Source: an uncultured Pseudomonadota bacterium (GTDB taxonomy: Bacteria; Pseudomonadota; Gammaproteobacteria; Steroidobacterales; Steroidobacteraceae). From it: a stretch of 11,240 bases of DNA. This document shows positions 1 to 5,771 of this stretch, piece after piece; the stretch's first letter is position 1, and every line of letters begins with the position of its first letter. The stretch lies in assembly GCA_903910215.1 (NCBI GenBank), contig CAIVYV010000370.1, positions 1-11,240 on the forward strand, given 5' to 3'. Made by a program: the position numbers and the translations under genes. Under the pieces are notes generated by a model that saw nothing but the letters and a program-made list of their open reading frames with translations, had not been told where the DNA came from and made no database searches.

Positions 1-150
1 ATCCTCGTTGAATTGGTGAGCCACTCGGTTGATCGGTTCGAGCGGGTCACGCGAGTCGCTCGCGCGTGAGGCTGTGGTGGTGCAGCCGGAGATCGAAAAC
101 GACAGCAAGGCAAGCAGCGTTGCTTGCCAACGTAGGGCGCAGAAATTCAT
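1..150 (-). CDS. mlaA: MlaA (VacJ) phospholipid-asymmetry lipoprotein, N-terminal part
   Basis: This is the first 50 codons of a gene that runs off the left edge. The product starts with a lipoprotein signal (MNFCALRW, a hydrophobic run, then SISGC), so Cys23 would be lipidated. The residue after it is Thr, not Asp, which predicts sorting to the outer membrane. After a short polar linker comes DPLEPINRVAHQFNED, which matches the start of the mature MlaA domain (DPLE-x-NR-x-x-x-x-FN). In that family the protein removes misplaced phospholipids from the outer leaflet of the outer membrane and passes them to the Mla transport chain. The ATG lies 12 bases after the stop of the BepA-like gene upstream, so the two are probably cotranscribed. 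No strong ribosome site is visible; a GGAAA lies farther upstream than is ideal. Only the N-terminus is seen, so the remainder cannot be checked. Confidence 0.85.
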   Translation of the reverse strand, partial: MNFCALRWQATLLALLSFSISGCTTTASRASDSRDPLEPINRVAHQFNED

Positions 151-162
151 GGAGCTATTTTA

Positions 163-1686
163 TCAGTTTCCGGAGCTGACTCGGGCCGATCGATTGCCGC
201 GTTTGCCGCTTTCGATCAACGCATCTCGCACTTCTTTGCTACGTGCCTCAAAACGAGCGCGCTGTACTGCGCTGATATCCGGGTGTGCGATAGCCAACTC
301 TAATTGTTTGATTGCGAGCGGCAGATCGCCGTTGGCGATGTGATACTCGGCCATGTAGTGATGCGCATCGGCTGTGTCGCCGGCACCACTGGCCGCCACG
401 GCGGTCAGGCGAATTTGTTCCGGAGTGGGTGGGACGTTGTTGAAGAGATCGAGCAACACCCGATGTGCCTCTTTCGATTGGCCGCTCTGCATCAGCACTT
501 CGGCATATCGAATCGTCAGGGGGATGTTGCGTGGCGCGACCTGCAAGGCTTTTTCGAGGCTGTTGCGCGCGAGGTCGAGTTGGCCGGCGGCAAACAGTGC
601 CTGACCGAGAGCCGCTTGCAGCAGTGGGCTTTCGGGCTGCGCCGCCGACAATTCGATCAAGGCACTGGCGGCTTGCTCACGCTCGCCGGCGCGCAGTTGC
701 GCCAAGGCGAGACCATAGCGTTGCGCCGGGTTCAGTGGCGCACGATCCGTCAGCGCAGCGTAGTAGGCGCGCAAATCGCTGTCGCCGGGCGCACCGAGAA
801 CTCGAACGCGCTCGCGGATAAAGCCATAAGAGGGGCTCTCCGGGGTGATCTTCGGCACCAGTTGCGAGGCGCGGTCACGCGATTCGGCGATACGATTGGT
901 CGTGATCGGGTGGGTACGCAGGAATTCCGGTACCTGCGCTCCGGCGAGACCGGCGCGACGTCCGAGCGTCTCAAAGAAATCGGGCATTGCGCTCGGATCG
1001 TAGCCTGCCGCCACGAGAAAACTGATACCGATACGATCGGCTTCGTACTCGTTGGCGCGCGTGAAGTTGATCTGTTGCTGTGCGGCAGTGCCCTGTGAGA
1101 TTGCGATGCCGGCCTGAATGGCATCGCTCGAACCGGTCGCCATGCCGACTAGAACTGCTGCCAACAGAGCCGCCGCCGAGGCCATGCCTTGACGGCCACG
1201 AGCCTGTATCGAGCGTGCGATATGCCGTTGCGTGACGTGCGCGATTTCGTGCGCGAGCACACTCGCGAGTTGTGCTTCGTTGGCCGTCGCGGTGATCAGG
1301 CCATAGTTGACCCCGATGAAGCCGCCGGGGAGGGCGAAGGCATTGATGTCGCCCTCGCGTACCACGAAAAAGTGGAAGCGCTGCTCGGTATCGGTGGCCT
1401 GCGATGCGATGCGACTGCCGACGTTCTGGATGTAGTCGGTGACTTCAGGGTCTTCGAGGATGAGGCCTTGCTCGCGCAGCCCACGGACGACCATCAAGCC
1501 GATGCGGTACTCGTCCCCGAGCGTGAGCGCCGAGTTGGCCGCAGAGCCGATATTCGGCAGATCGATCGCGTTTCCTTGCGCTGGTGTTCGGCCGCTCGCC
1601 AACGCGATCAGGGCCGTAAGGGCCAAGATCATCCACGGCCGCAGGCTTGTCCTGAGCCGACCCGAAACCGAGGAGCGAGTCTGCAT
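163..1686 (-). CDS. bepA: BepA-like periplasmic M48 metalloprotease with TPR repeats
   Basis: The product is a 507-residue protein of the BepA (YfgC) family (E. coli about 487). These are periplasmic zinc proteases/chaperones that help or degrade stalled outer-membrane proteins such as LptD at the BAM complex. From the ATG at 1686 the N-terminus has Arg residues, a hydrophobic run (MILALTALIALAS) and small residues near TPAQG: a Sec signal peptide. The zinc site is HEIAH at about residues 146-150, with the third ligand in NEYEAD at about 212-217. RTHPITTNR at about 257-265 carries the conserved His of the family's active-site loop. The C-terminal 200 residues are helical TPR-like repeats. A TTG at 1722 would add 12 residues before the signal peptide; I prefer the ATG because it gives a normal signal length, though neither start has a good ribosome site. 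It lies between the PhoH-like gene and mlaA. Confidence 0.93.
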   Translation of the reverse strand: MQTRSSVSGRLRTSLRPWMILALTALIALASGRTPAQGNAIDLPNIGSAANSALTLGDEYRIGLMVVRGLREQGLILEDPEVTDYIQNVGSRIASQATDTEQRFHFFVVREGDINAFALPGGFIGVNYGLITATANEAQLASVLAHEIAHVTQRHIARSIQARGRQGMASAAALLAAVLVGMATGSSDAIQAGIAISQGTAAQQQINFTRANEYEADRIGISFLVAAGYDPSAMPDFFETLGRRAGLAGAQVPEFLRTHPITTNRIAESRDRASQLVPKITPESPSYGFIRERVRVLGAPGDSDLRAYYAALTDRAPLNPAQRYGLALAQLRAGEREQAASALIELSAAQPESPLLQAALGQALFAAGQLDLARNSLEKALQVAPRNIPLTIRYAEVLMQSGQSKEAHRVLLDLFNNVPPTPEQIRLTAVAASGAGDTADAHHYMAEYHIANGDLPLAIKQLELAIAHPDISAVQRARFEARSKEVRDALIESGKRGNRSARVSSGN

Positions 1687-1740
1687 GTTCGAACTAGACC
1701 ACGCCGAGCGGCTCAAGTTCAACGGCGAGACCGTCCGCGA

Positions 1741-3174
1741 TCAGAGTGTCTCCGACGCGTAGTCAGCCAGGCGCGAACGTTCGCCTCGGACGAGCGTCAC
1801 GTGCCCCGAGTGGCCCCAGCCTTGGAACCGACTCACCACGAAGGTCAGACCTGAGGTGGTTTCGGTGAGGTAAGGCGTGTCGATCTGCGCGATATTGCCA
1901 AGGCAAACAATCTTCGTGCCGGGGCCGGCACGCGTCACCAATGCCTTCATCTGCTTCGGGGTGAGGTTCTGCGCTTCATCGAGGATGACATAGCGATTGA
2001 GGAAGGTTCGACCGCGCATGAAATTCAGCGAACGAATCTTGATGCGATTGCGGAGCAAATCATTCGTCGCCGCTCGTCCCCAGCTGCCGCCATCGGAGCT
2101 CTGGGTCAGCACCTCTAGGTTGTCCATCAAGGCGCCCATCCAGGGTTCCATTTTTTCTTCTTCGGTACCCGGCAAGAAGCCAATGTCTTCGCCAAGCGGA
2201 ATCGTCACGCGCGTCATGATGATTTCGGCGTATCGATTGTGCTCGAGCGTTTGTACGAGTCCTGCGGCCAAGGTGAGTAGTGTCTTGCCGGTACCTGCCG
2301 GACCCAAGATCGAGACGAAATCGACCTCGGGATCCATCAGCAAGTTGAGTGCAAAATTTTGCTCACGATTGCGCGCGCAGATACCCCAAACGCCGTGTTT
2401 GTCACCGCGAAAATCCCGCACGATTTCGAGCGTGGCGGTGTTGCCTTGTAGCTTGCGGACGATGGCTTCGATGCCGCCTTCGCGCTCCTCGTAGACGAAT
2501 TGGTTTTGGATCCATTTGCCGACGGCAGGTCCCGATATCTCGTAGAAAGTACGCGTGCCTTCTTTCCAAGAGCGCATATTCTTGCCGTGCCGCTCCCAAA
2601 AGTCGGCGGGCAAGGCCTCGTGTCCCGGCGAGAGCACATCGGCATCTTCGATGGCGCGATCACTGAAATAGTCTTCAGCGTGAACGCCGACGACGGCTGC
2701 CTTGATACGCAGATTGATATCTTTGGATACCAGCACGACGCGCGCATCGGCATGCAAGGCTTGCAGTGCCAAGGTTTGCGCGAGAATGGCATTGTCGTTG
2801 CCTTGGCCGGGCAAATTCTCGGGCAGCTGAATGCTGAGCTGCTGGGTCTGGAAGAACAGTCTGCCGCTGCTCGGCTTCTTGCCGTGGTTGCCCGACATGT
2901 GATTCGGCAGGGGCAGGCCACTTTCGATCTGTTCGCGAGTCGCATCGCGCATGAGATCGTCGAGGAAGCGGCTGACCTGACGGACGTTGCGCGAGGCCTC
3001 CGACATGCCTTTCTTGTGGGCGTCGAGCTCTTCGAGCACCACCATCGGCAGGTAGATGTCGTGCTCTTCGAAGCGGAAGATCGCCGCCGGGTCGTGCATC
3101 AGCACGTTGGTGTCGAGTACGAAGAGTCGGCGCTCGCGAGTGCTGCGCCGGCGCTTCGTTGTCGCGCGGGTCAA
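1741..3174 (-). CDS. phoH: PIN domain-PhoH family ATPase
   Basis: The product is a 477-residue, two-domain protein of the PhoH2 (PIN-PhoH) type. The N-terminal PIN nuclease-like domain begins at LFVLDTNVLMHDP (Asp21), with further acidic positions Glu49, Asp127 (GNDNA) and Asp152 (SKDINLR). The C-terminal PhoH P-loop ATPase has Walker A GPAGTGKT at 291-298 and Walker B VILDEAQN at about 396-403. Homologues are reported as RNA helicase/ribonucleases; the cellular substrate here is unknown. The frame is open upstream into the peroxiredoxin gene, but that part is a basic, low-complexity shadow of bcp. The likely start is TTG at 3174, whose last two bases form the TGA stop of bcp (TTGA), giving a coupled overlap. 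No ATG or GTG lies between this point and the PIN domain. The gene sits 54 bases before the bepA ATG in the same run. Confidence 0.92.
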   Translation of the reverse strand: MTRATTKRRRSTRERRLFVLDTNVLMHDPAAIFRFEEHDIYLPMVVLEELDAHKKGMSEASRNVRQVSRFLDDLMRDATREQIESGLPLPNHMSGNHGKKPSSGRLFFQTQQLSIQLPENLPGQGNDNAILAQTLALQALHADARVVLVSKDINLRIKAAVVGVHAEDYFSDRAIEDADVLSPGHEALPADFWERHGKNMRSWKEGTRTFYEISGPAVGKWIQNQFVYEEREGGIEAIVRKLQGNTATLEIVRDFRGDKHGVWGICARNREQNFALNLLMDPEVDFVSILGPAGTGKTLLTLAAGLVQTLEHNRYAEIIMTRVTIPLGEDIGFLPGTEEEKMEPWMGALMDNLEVLTQSSDGGSWGRAATNDLLRNRIKIRSLNFMRGRTFLNRYVILDEAQNLTPKQMKALVTRAGPGTKIVCLGNIAQIDTPYLTETTSGLTFVVSRFQGWGHSGHVTLVRGERSRLADYASETL

Positions 3175-3653
3175 AGCGCTTTCGCCGCAGCGAGCACTAC
3201 TTGGGCGTGGCCTTCGGCTTTTACCTTGCGCCACTCGGCGGCGAGTTTTCCTTCGGAGTCGATCAGGAACGTGCTGCGCTCGATACCGAAGACCTTCTTG
3301 CCGTACATATTCTTTTCGCGGATGACATCGAAGAGCTGGCACAGCGACTCTTCTTCGTCGGAGAGCAGTTCGTAGTTCAGCTTTTCCTTGGTACGAAACT
3401 TATGGTGCGAGGTGCAACTGTCACGCGAGACGCCGACGACTTGGGTATTGGCGCGACGAAACTGCGCCTGCAGGTCGCGGAACTCCTGCGCTTCGATCGT
3501 GCAACCTGGCGTCATGTCCTTCGGGTAGAAGAACAACACCACGTTGGATCCTGCTGCCTCCTTCAAGCGCCATTCATTGCCATCTGTGGTGACGGCTTTG
3601 AAATCCGGGACTTTCTTACCGATGACGACTTTGCCGGTGGCAGTCTTGGTCAT
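3171..3653 (-). CDS. bcp: PrxQ/Bcp-type thioredoxin-dependent peroxiredoxin
   Basis: The product is a 160-residue peroxiredoxin of the Bcp/PrxQ group, which reduces hydrogen peroxide and organic hydroperoxides in the cytoplasm. The active-site motif PKDMTPGCT holds the PxxxTxxC pattern (Pro44, Thr48, peroxidatic Cys51). The catalytic Arg is Arg127 in IERSTFL. The residue five after the peroxidatic Cys, where E. coli Bcp has its resolving Cys, is Gln56. The position 36 after it, used by Xanthomonas-type PrxQ, is Arg87. The other cysteines are Cys80 (SRDSCTSH) and Cys105 (ESLCQLF). A GTG at 3659 is in frame, but the ATG at 3653 has GGAG five bases upstream and is the better start. bcp follows gcvR by 24 bases, as in E. 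coli, and its stop overlaps the start of the PIN-PhoH gene. Confidence 0.94.
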   Translation of the reverse strand: MTKTATGKVVIGKKVPDFKAVTTDGNEWRLKEAAGSNVVLFFYPKDMTPGCTIEAQEFRDLQAQFRRANTQVVGVSRDSCTSHHKFRTKEKLNYELLSDEEESLCQLFDVIREKNMYGKKVFGIERSTFLIDSEGKLAAEWRKVKAEGHAQVVLAAAKAL

Positions 3654-3658
3654 GAGCA

Positions 3659-3662
3659 CTCC
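3659..3662 (-). promoter_or_regulatory. Ribosome binding site fixing the bcp start
   Basis: GGAG on the minus strand lies five bases before the ATG at 3653. The alternative GTG at 3659 overlaps this site and so could not use it, which decides the start in favour of the ATG. Confidence 0.6.
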
Positions 3663-3677
3663 AGGGTGTGGCTTCGA

Positions 3678-4208
3678 TCAGGATTTTACGGGTTCGAGGA
3701 TGGCATCCAGGTTACGGGAGTCGCAAAACTCCATGAACTCCTCGCGCAGGTGCGCCAGGTGCAGTTTGCTCGGTACGTTGACGATCATCTGCACCGAGAA
3801 CATCAGCGCGCCGGTGTGGGCCGCGGGATAGGTGCGCGTGGCGACCTCGGCGATATCGATGCCACGCTGGGCGCAGAAACCCGAGAGGGCCGAGACGATA
3901 CCGGTCTGGTCGAGGCAGACGGCATCGATGGAGTAGGGGAGATATTCCGTTCGCGCGGCTCTCGGCTCGGTGCGCTGCAAGTGCAGCGTGATTCCCGATT
4001 CGGTGGCGAAGCGAGCGAGCTCGGACTCGAGTTTCGCGAGGGAATGCCAATTGCCACCGACGAGGGCCACCATCGCAAACTCGCTGCCAAGGCTGGCCAT
4101 CCGGCTCTCGCTGATGTTGCCACCACAATCGCTGATGACTTTGGTGAGATCGTGGACGAGGCCCGTTCGATCCGGCCCGATGGCCGAGATGGCGATGTGT
4201 TGCTTCAT
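3678..4208 (-). CDS. gcvR: GcvR-like dual-ACT regulatory protein
   Basis: The product is a 176-residue protein made of two ACT domains. The first starts at HIAISAIGPDRTG (residues 4-16) and the second near DAVCLDQTGIV (about 95-105). This matches the glycine cleavage system repressor GcvR of gammaproteobacteria (about 190 residues in E. coli), which acts by binding the activator GcvA when glycine is low, not by binding DNA itself. The DRTG and DQTG turns are where ACT domains usually bind amino-acid ligands. The placement supports the call: divergent from dapA and directly upstream of bcp, as in E. coli. The frame is open farther upstream, but that part crosses the dapA promoter region and gives no ACT sequence, so the ATG at 4208 is chosen. 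No gcv genes or GcvA are in the window, so the target is inferred only from the family. Confidence 0.85.
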   Translation of the reverse strand: MKQHIAISAIGPDRTGLVHDLTKVISDCGGNISESRMASLGSEFAMVALVGGNWHSLAKLESELARFATESGITLHLQRTEPRAARTEYLPYSIDAVCLDQTGIVSALSGFCAQRGIDIAEVATRTYPAAHTGALMFSVQMIVNVPSKLHLAHLREEFMEFCDSRNLDAILEPVKS

Positions 4209-4251
4209 GTCGTACGAAGTGTAGCGATTCGCAGACGTGACCGCGACCCGG

Positions 4252-4281
4252 TTGCACCGTTTGGTTCGCGACTCGTAACAT
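4252..4281 (+). promoter_or_regulatory. Candidate dapA promoter in the gcvR-dapA divergent gap
   Basis: The 104-base gap between the two divergent starts must hold promoters for both. On the plus strand TTGCAC (4252-4257) and TAACAT (4276-4281) are 18 bases apart, which would put transcription start near 4288 and leave a leader of about 25 bases. The match to consensus is moderate at -10 and poor at -35. I see no convincing minus-strand promoter for gcvR; TACACT near 4218-4223 is a weak -10 candidate. Confidence 0.3.
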
Positions 4282-4312
4282 CGCGGGCTCTCACCACTCC
4301 CTCGGTACACCC

Positions 4313-5218
4313 ATGTCCGCCGGCTTGTTTGCAGGCAGTTCCGTTGCGATCGTCACGCCGATGCGTGCCGATGGTTCGATCGATTTTGCCGCGTGGGATC
4401 GCTTGCTCGATTACCACCAGACTCACGACACCGACGCAATCATCGTCGGTGGCACGACGGGCGAATCGGCGACGATCACCGATGATGAATTACGCGAGCT
4501 TGTGACGGCAGCGCAGCGTGTCGTCCGCGGACGAGTGCGCATCCTCGCTGGCGCGGGTGTCAGCAGCACCGCGGTTACGGTAGGACGTACACGCTGGCTG
4601 TCGGAGCTGGGCGTGGACGGCTTGCTCGTCGTGACGCCGGCCTACGTCAAGCCGACGCAAGAGGGTTTATTCCGTCACTACGTTGCCGTCGCTGAGGCAT
4701 CGACGGTTCCGGTCATGCTCTACAACGTACCGGGTCGCACGGGTGTCGATATGCAGCCCGAGACGGTCGCTCGGCTTGCCGAGGTGCCACGCATCGTCGC
4801 GATCAAAGAGGCCGTTGCAGATATCGCGCGCATCGAGAGGCTCTGCCAAGTTGCGCCGACGCTGACCATTCTCTCGGGGGACGATCCCACCGCGTGTTCG
4901 GCCATTCTGGCGGGTGCGCAAGGCGTCGTGTCGGTCACAGCCAACGTCGCGCCGCAGGCGATGGCTCGAATGATCGCGCTGGCTCGGGCAGGGGATGCCT
5001 CAGGTGCACGTGCGATCGATGCGACGCTCGCTGGGCTGCATGCCGAGCTTTTCTGTGAGCCGAATCCGATCCCGGTAAAGTGGGCACTCGAGCGCATGGG
5101 CTTGATTGGCGGAGGTATTCGCTTGCCCTTGCTTTCGCTCTCGCCGTCGATGCGCTCGAGGGTTGAGGCAGCGATCGCTCGCGCTGGGCTCCCGCTAGCG
5201 CCTACAATGACGTCATGA
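4313..5218 (+). CDS. dapA: 4-hydroxy-tetrahydrodipicolinate synthase DapA
   Basis: The product is a 301-residue class I aldolase-fold enzyme that condenses pyruvate with aspartate semialdehyde, the first committed step of lysine and meso-diaminopimelate synthesis. The Schiff-base lysine is Lys165 (IVAIKEAV). The catalytic triad equivalents are Thr49 (GGTTGES), Tyr137 (LYNVPGRTG) and Tyr111 (TPAYVKP); Arg142 binds substrate carboxylate. Length and motifs are normal for the family. The lysine-inhibition site looks altered: aligned to E. coli numbering as I remember it, His53, His56, Asn80, Glu84 and Tyr106 correspond here to Asp57, Leu60, Ser84, Val88 and Ala110. The ATG at 4313 has no strong ribosome site. 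The stop overlaps the start of a small lipoprotein gene (ATGA). The neighbours gcvR (divergent) and a lipoprotein downstream repeat the E. coli gcvR/dapA/bamC layout. Confidence 0.98.
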   Translation: MSAGLFAGSSVAIVTPMRADGSIDFAAWDRLLDYHQTHDTDAIIVGGTTGESATITDDELRELVTAAQRVVRGRVRILAGAGVSSTAVTVGRTRWLSELGVDGLLVVTPAYVKPTQEGLFRHYVAVAEASTVPVMLYNVPGRTGVDMQPETVARLAEVPRIVAIKEAVADIARIERLCQVAPTLTILSGDDPTACSAILAGAQGVVSVTANVAPQAMARMIALARAGDASGARAIDATLAGLHAELFCEPNPIPVKWALERMGLIGGGIRLPLLSLSPSMRSRVEAAIARAGLPLAPTMTS

Positions 5219-5508
5219 ACGGGATCTCAACGACCGGTATCCGACCTATCGCAGCTTTGCTGGTGCTCGTGGCATTGCAGGGTTGTGCGGCGATCAACCC
5301 TTTTCAGACGACCTGTGCTAAGCCTGAAGATTTCGCGGGTGCCGTCGACAATGCGCCGCTGCGAGTTCCGGCAGGCAAAGACATGCCTGACACCCGTGCG
5401 GCGCTCAAGATCCCGGCCCTCGAGACCCCGGAGGCGCCACGACCTGTGGACTCTCCCTGCCTCGACACCCCGCCGAAATTCACGCCCCCGGCACCCCGTC
5501 AGCCCTAG
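5215..5508 (+). CDS. Small lipoprotein resembling the N-terminal tail of BamC
   Basis: The product is 97 residues. The signal peptide has a hydrophobic run ending in the lipobox LQGC (Cys24); the next residue is Ala, which predicts the outer membrane. The mature part has about 73 residues, is rich in Pro and Ala, and shows no predicted globular core or membrane segment. Residues 38-67, including APLRVPAG, MPDTR and KIP, resemble in spacing and several identities the extended N-terminal tail of BamC that lies along BamD (11 of 30 against my memory of E. coli BamC). The two helix-grip domains of BamC are absent. Cys34 and Cys82 could form a disulfide. The ATG overlaps the dapA stop (ATGA), so translation is coupled, and this is where bamC sits in E. 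coli. The gene is well supported; the BamC link is inference. Confidence 0.85.
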   Translation: MNGISTTGIRPIAALLVLVALQGCAAINPFQTTCAKPEDFAGAVDNAPLRVPAGKDMPDTRAALKIPALETPEAPRPVDSPCLDTPPKFTPPAPRQP

Positions 5509-5515
5509 GCCTTGG

Positions 5516-5533
5516 TATCATCGCGCCCGTTTG
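5516..5533 (+). promoter_or_regulatory. Candidate promoter for tRNA-Ser and 4.5S RNA
   Basis: TATCAT (5516-5521, five of six bases of the -10 consensus) is followed by the GC-rich CGCGCCCG, a discriminator of the kind seen at stringently controlled stable-RNA promoters, and lies just before the tRNA 5' end at 5534. The place expected for the -35 (about 5493-5498) does not match consensus. The site lies eight bases after the lipoprotein stop codon. Confidence 0.4.
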
Positions 5534-5623
5534 GGAGAGGTGGCCGAGTGGTCGAAGGCGCTTGATTGGAAGTCAAGTAACATCGCAAGGTGTTCGTGGG
5601 TTCGAATCCCACCCTCTCCGCCA
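5534..5623 (+). tRNA. tRNA-Ser (anticodon GGA), CCA encoded
   Basis: A class II tRNA of 90 bases. Acceptor stem GGAGAGG (5534-5540) pairs with CCTCTCC, followed by discriminator G (5620) and an encoded CCA (5621-5623). The anticodon arm is CTTGA-TTGGAAG-TCAAG, with GGA in the middle of the loop, so it reads UCC and UCU serine codons. A long variable arm (TAACATCGCAAGGTGTTC) marks it as Ser-type. The T arm is GTGGG-TTCGAAT-CCCAC. The 4.5S RNA starts seven bases later, so both RNAs are probably cut from one transcript. Confidence 0.97.
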
Positions 5624-5630
5624 GTTCCAT

Positions 5631-5742
5631 GGCGTCCCGCATCGGTTCCTCCGCGACGACCAACCGTTAACCCCGCCAGGCCCGGAAGGGAGCAACGGTC
5701 GCGGTGATGTCGGGTGCCGGAGTCCAGCTGGTGCGGGCCGCC
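5631..5742 (+). ncRNA. ffs: Signal recognition particle 4.5S RNA
   Basis: A 112-base bacterial SRP RNA (E. coli 114). The ends pair: GGCGTCCCGCA at 5631-5641 with TGCGGGCCGCC at the 3' end, one T/C mismatch. The conserved domain IV, which binds Ffh, is plain: GTTAACC, then CCAGGCCCGGAAGGGAGCA with the GGAA tetraloop at 5684-5687, and returning strands with GTGATGTCGGGTGCCGG. The RNA works with Ffh and FtsY to target nascent membrane proteins. It is seven bases from tRNA-Ser and 29 bases before the dnaX start. I see no hairpin with a T tract after it, so read-through into dnaX is likely. The tRNA-Ser/ffs/dnaX order is also known from pseudomonads. Confidence 0.95.
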
Positions 5743-5771
5743 TCCCTCGGTTTGTCTGAACGGTCCAGTCC

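Noticed and set aside
304..1098. A 264-codon open frame antisense to the BepA-like gene.
   Set aside because: The opposite strand has a complete signal peptide, zinc site and TPR region; this frame has no motif or start signal.
3175..3342. N-terminal extension of 56 residues for PIN-PhoH.
   Set aside because: It is Arg-rich, lies wholly within bcp in another frame, and PIN-PhoH proteins start close to the LDTN motif.
2500..3375. A 291-codon open frame antisense to PIN-PhoH.
   Set aside because: It is a shadow of the PhoH-like coding frame and crosses the bcp boundary.
3159..4505. A 448-codon open frame on the plus strand across bcp, gcvR and the start of dapA.
   Set aside because: It lies antisense to two clearly real genes, runs into dapA in another frame, and its translation has no family features. 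Long antisense frames are expected in GC-rich DNA.
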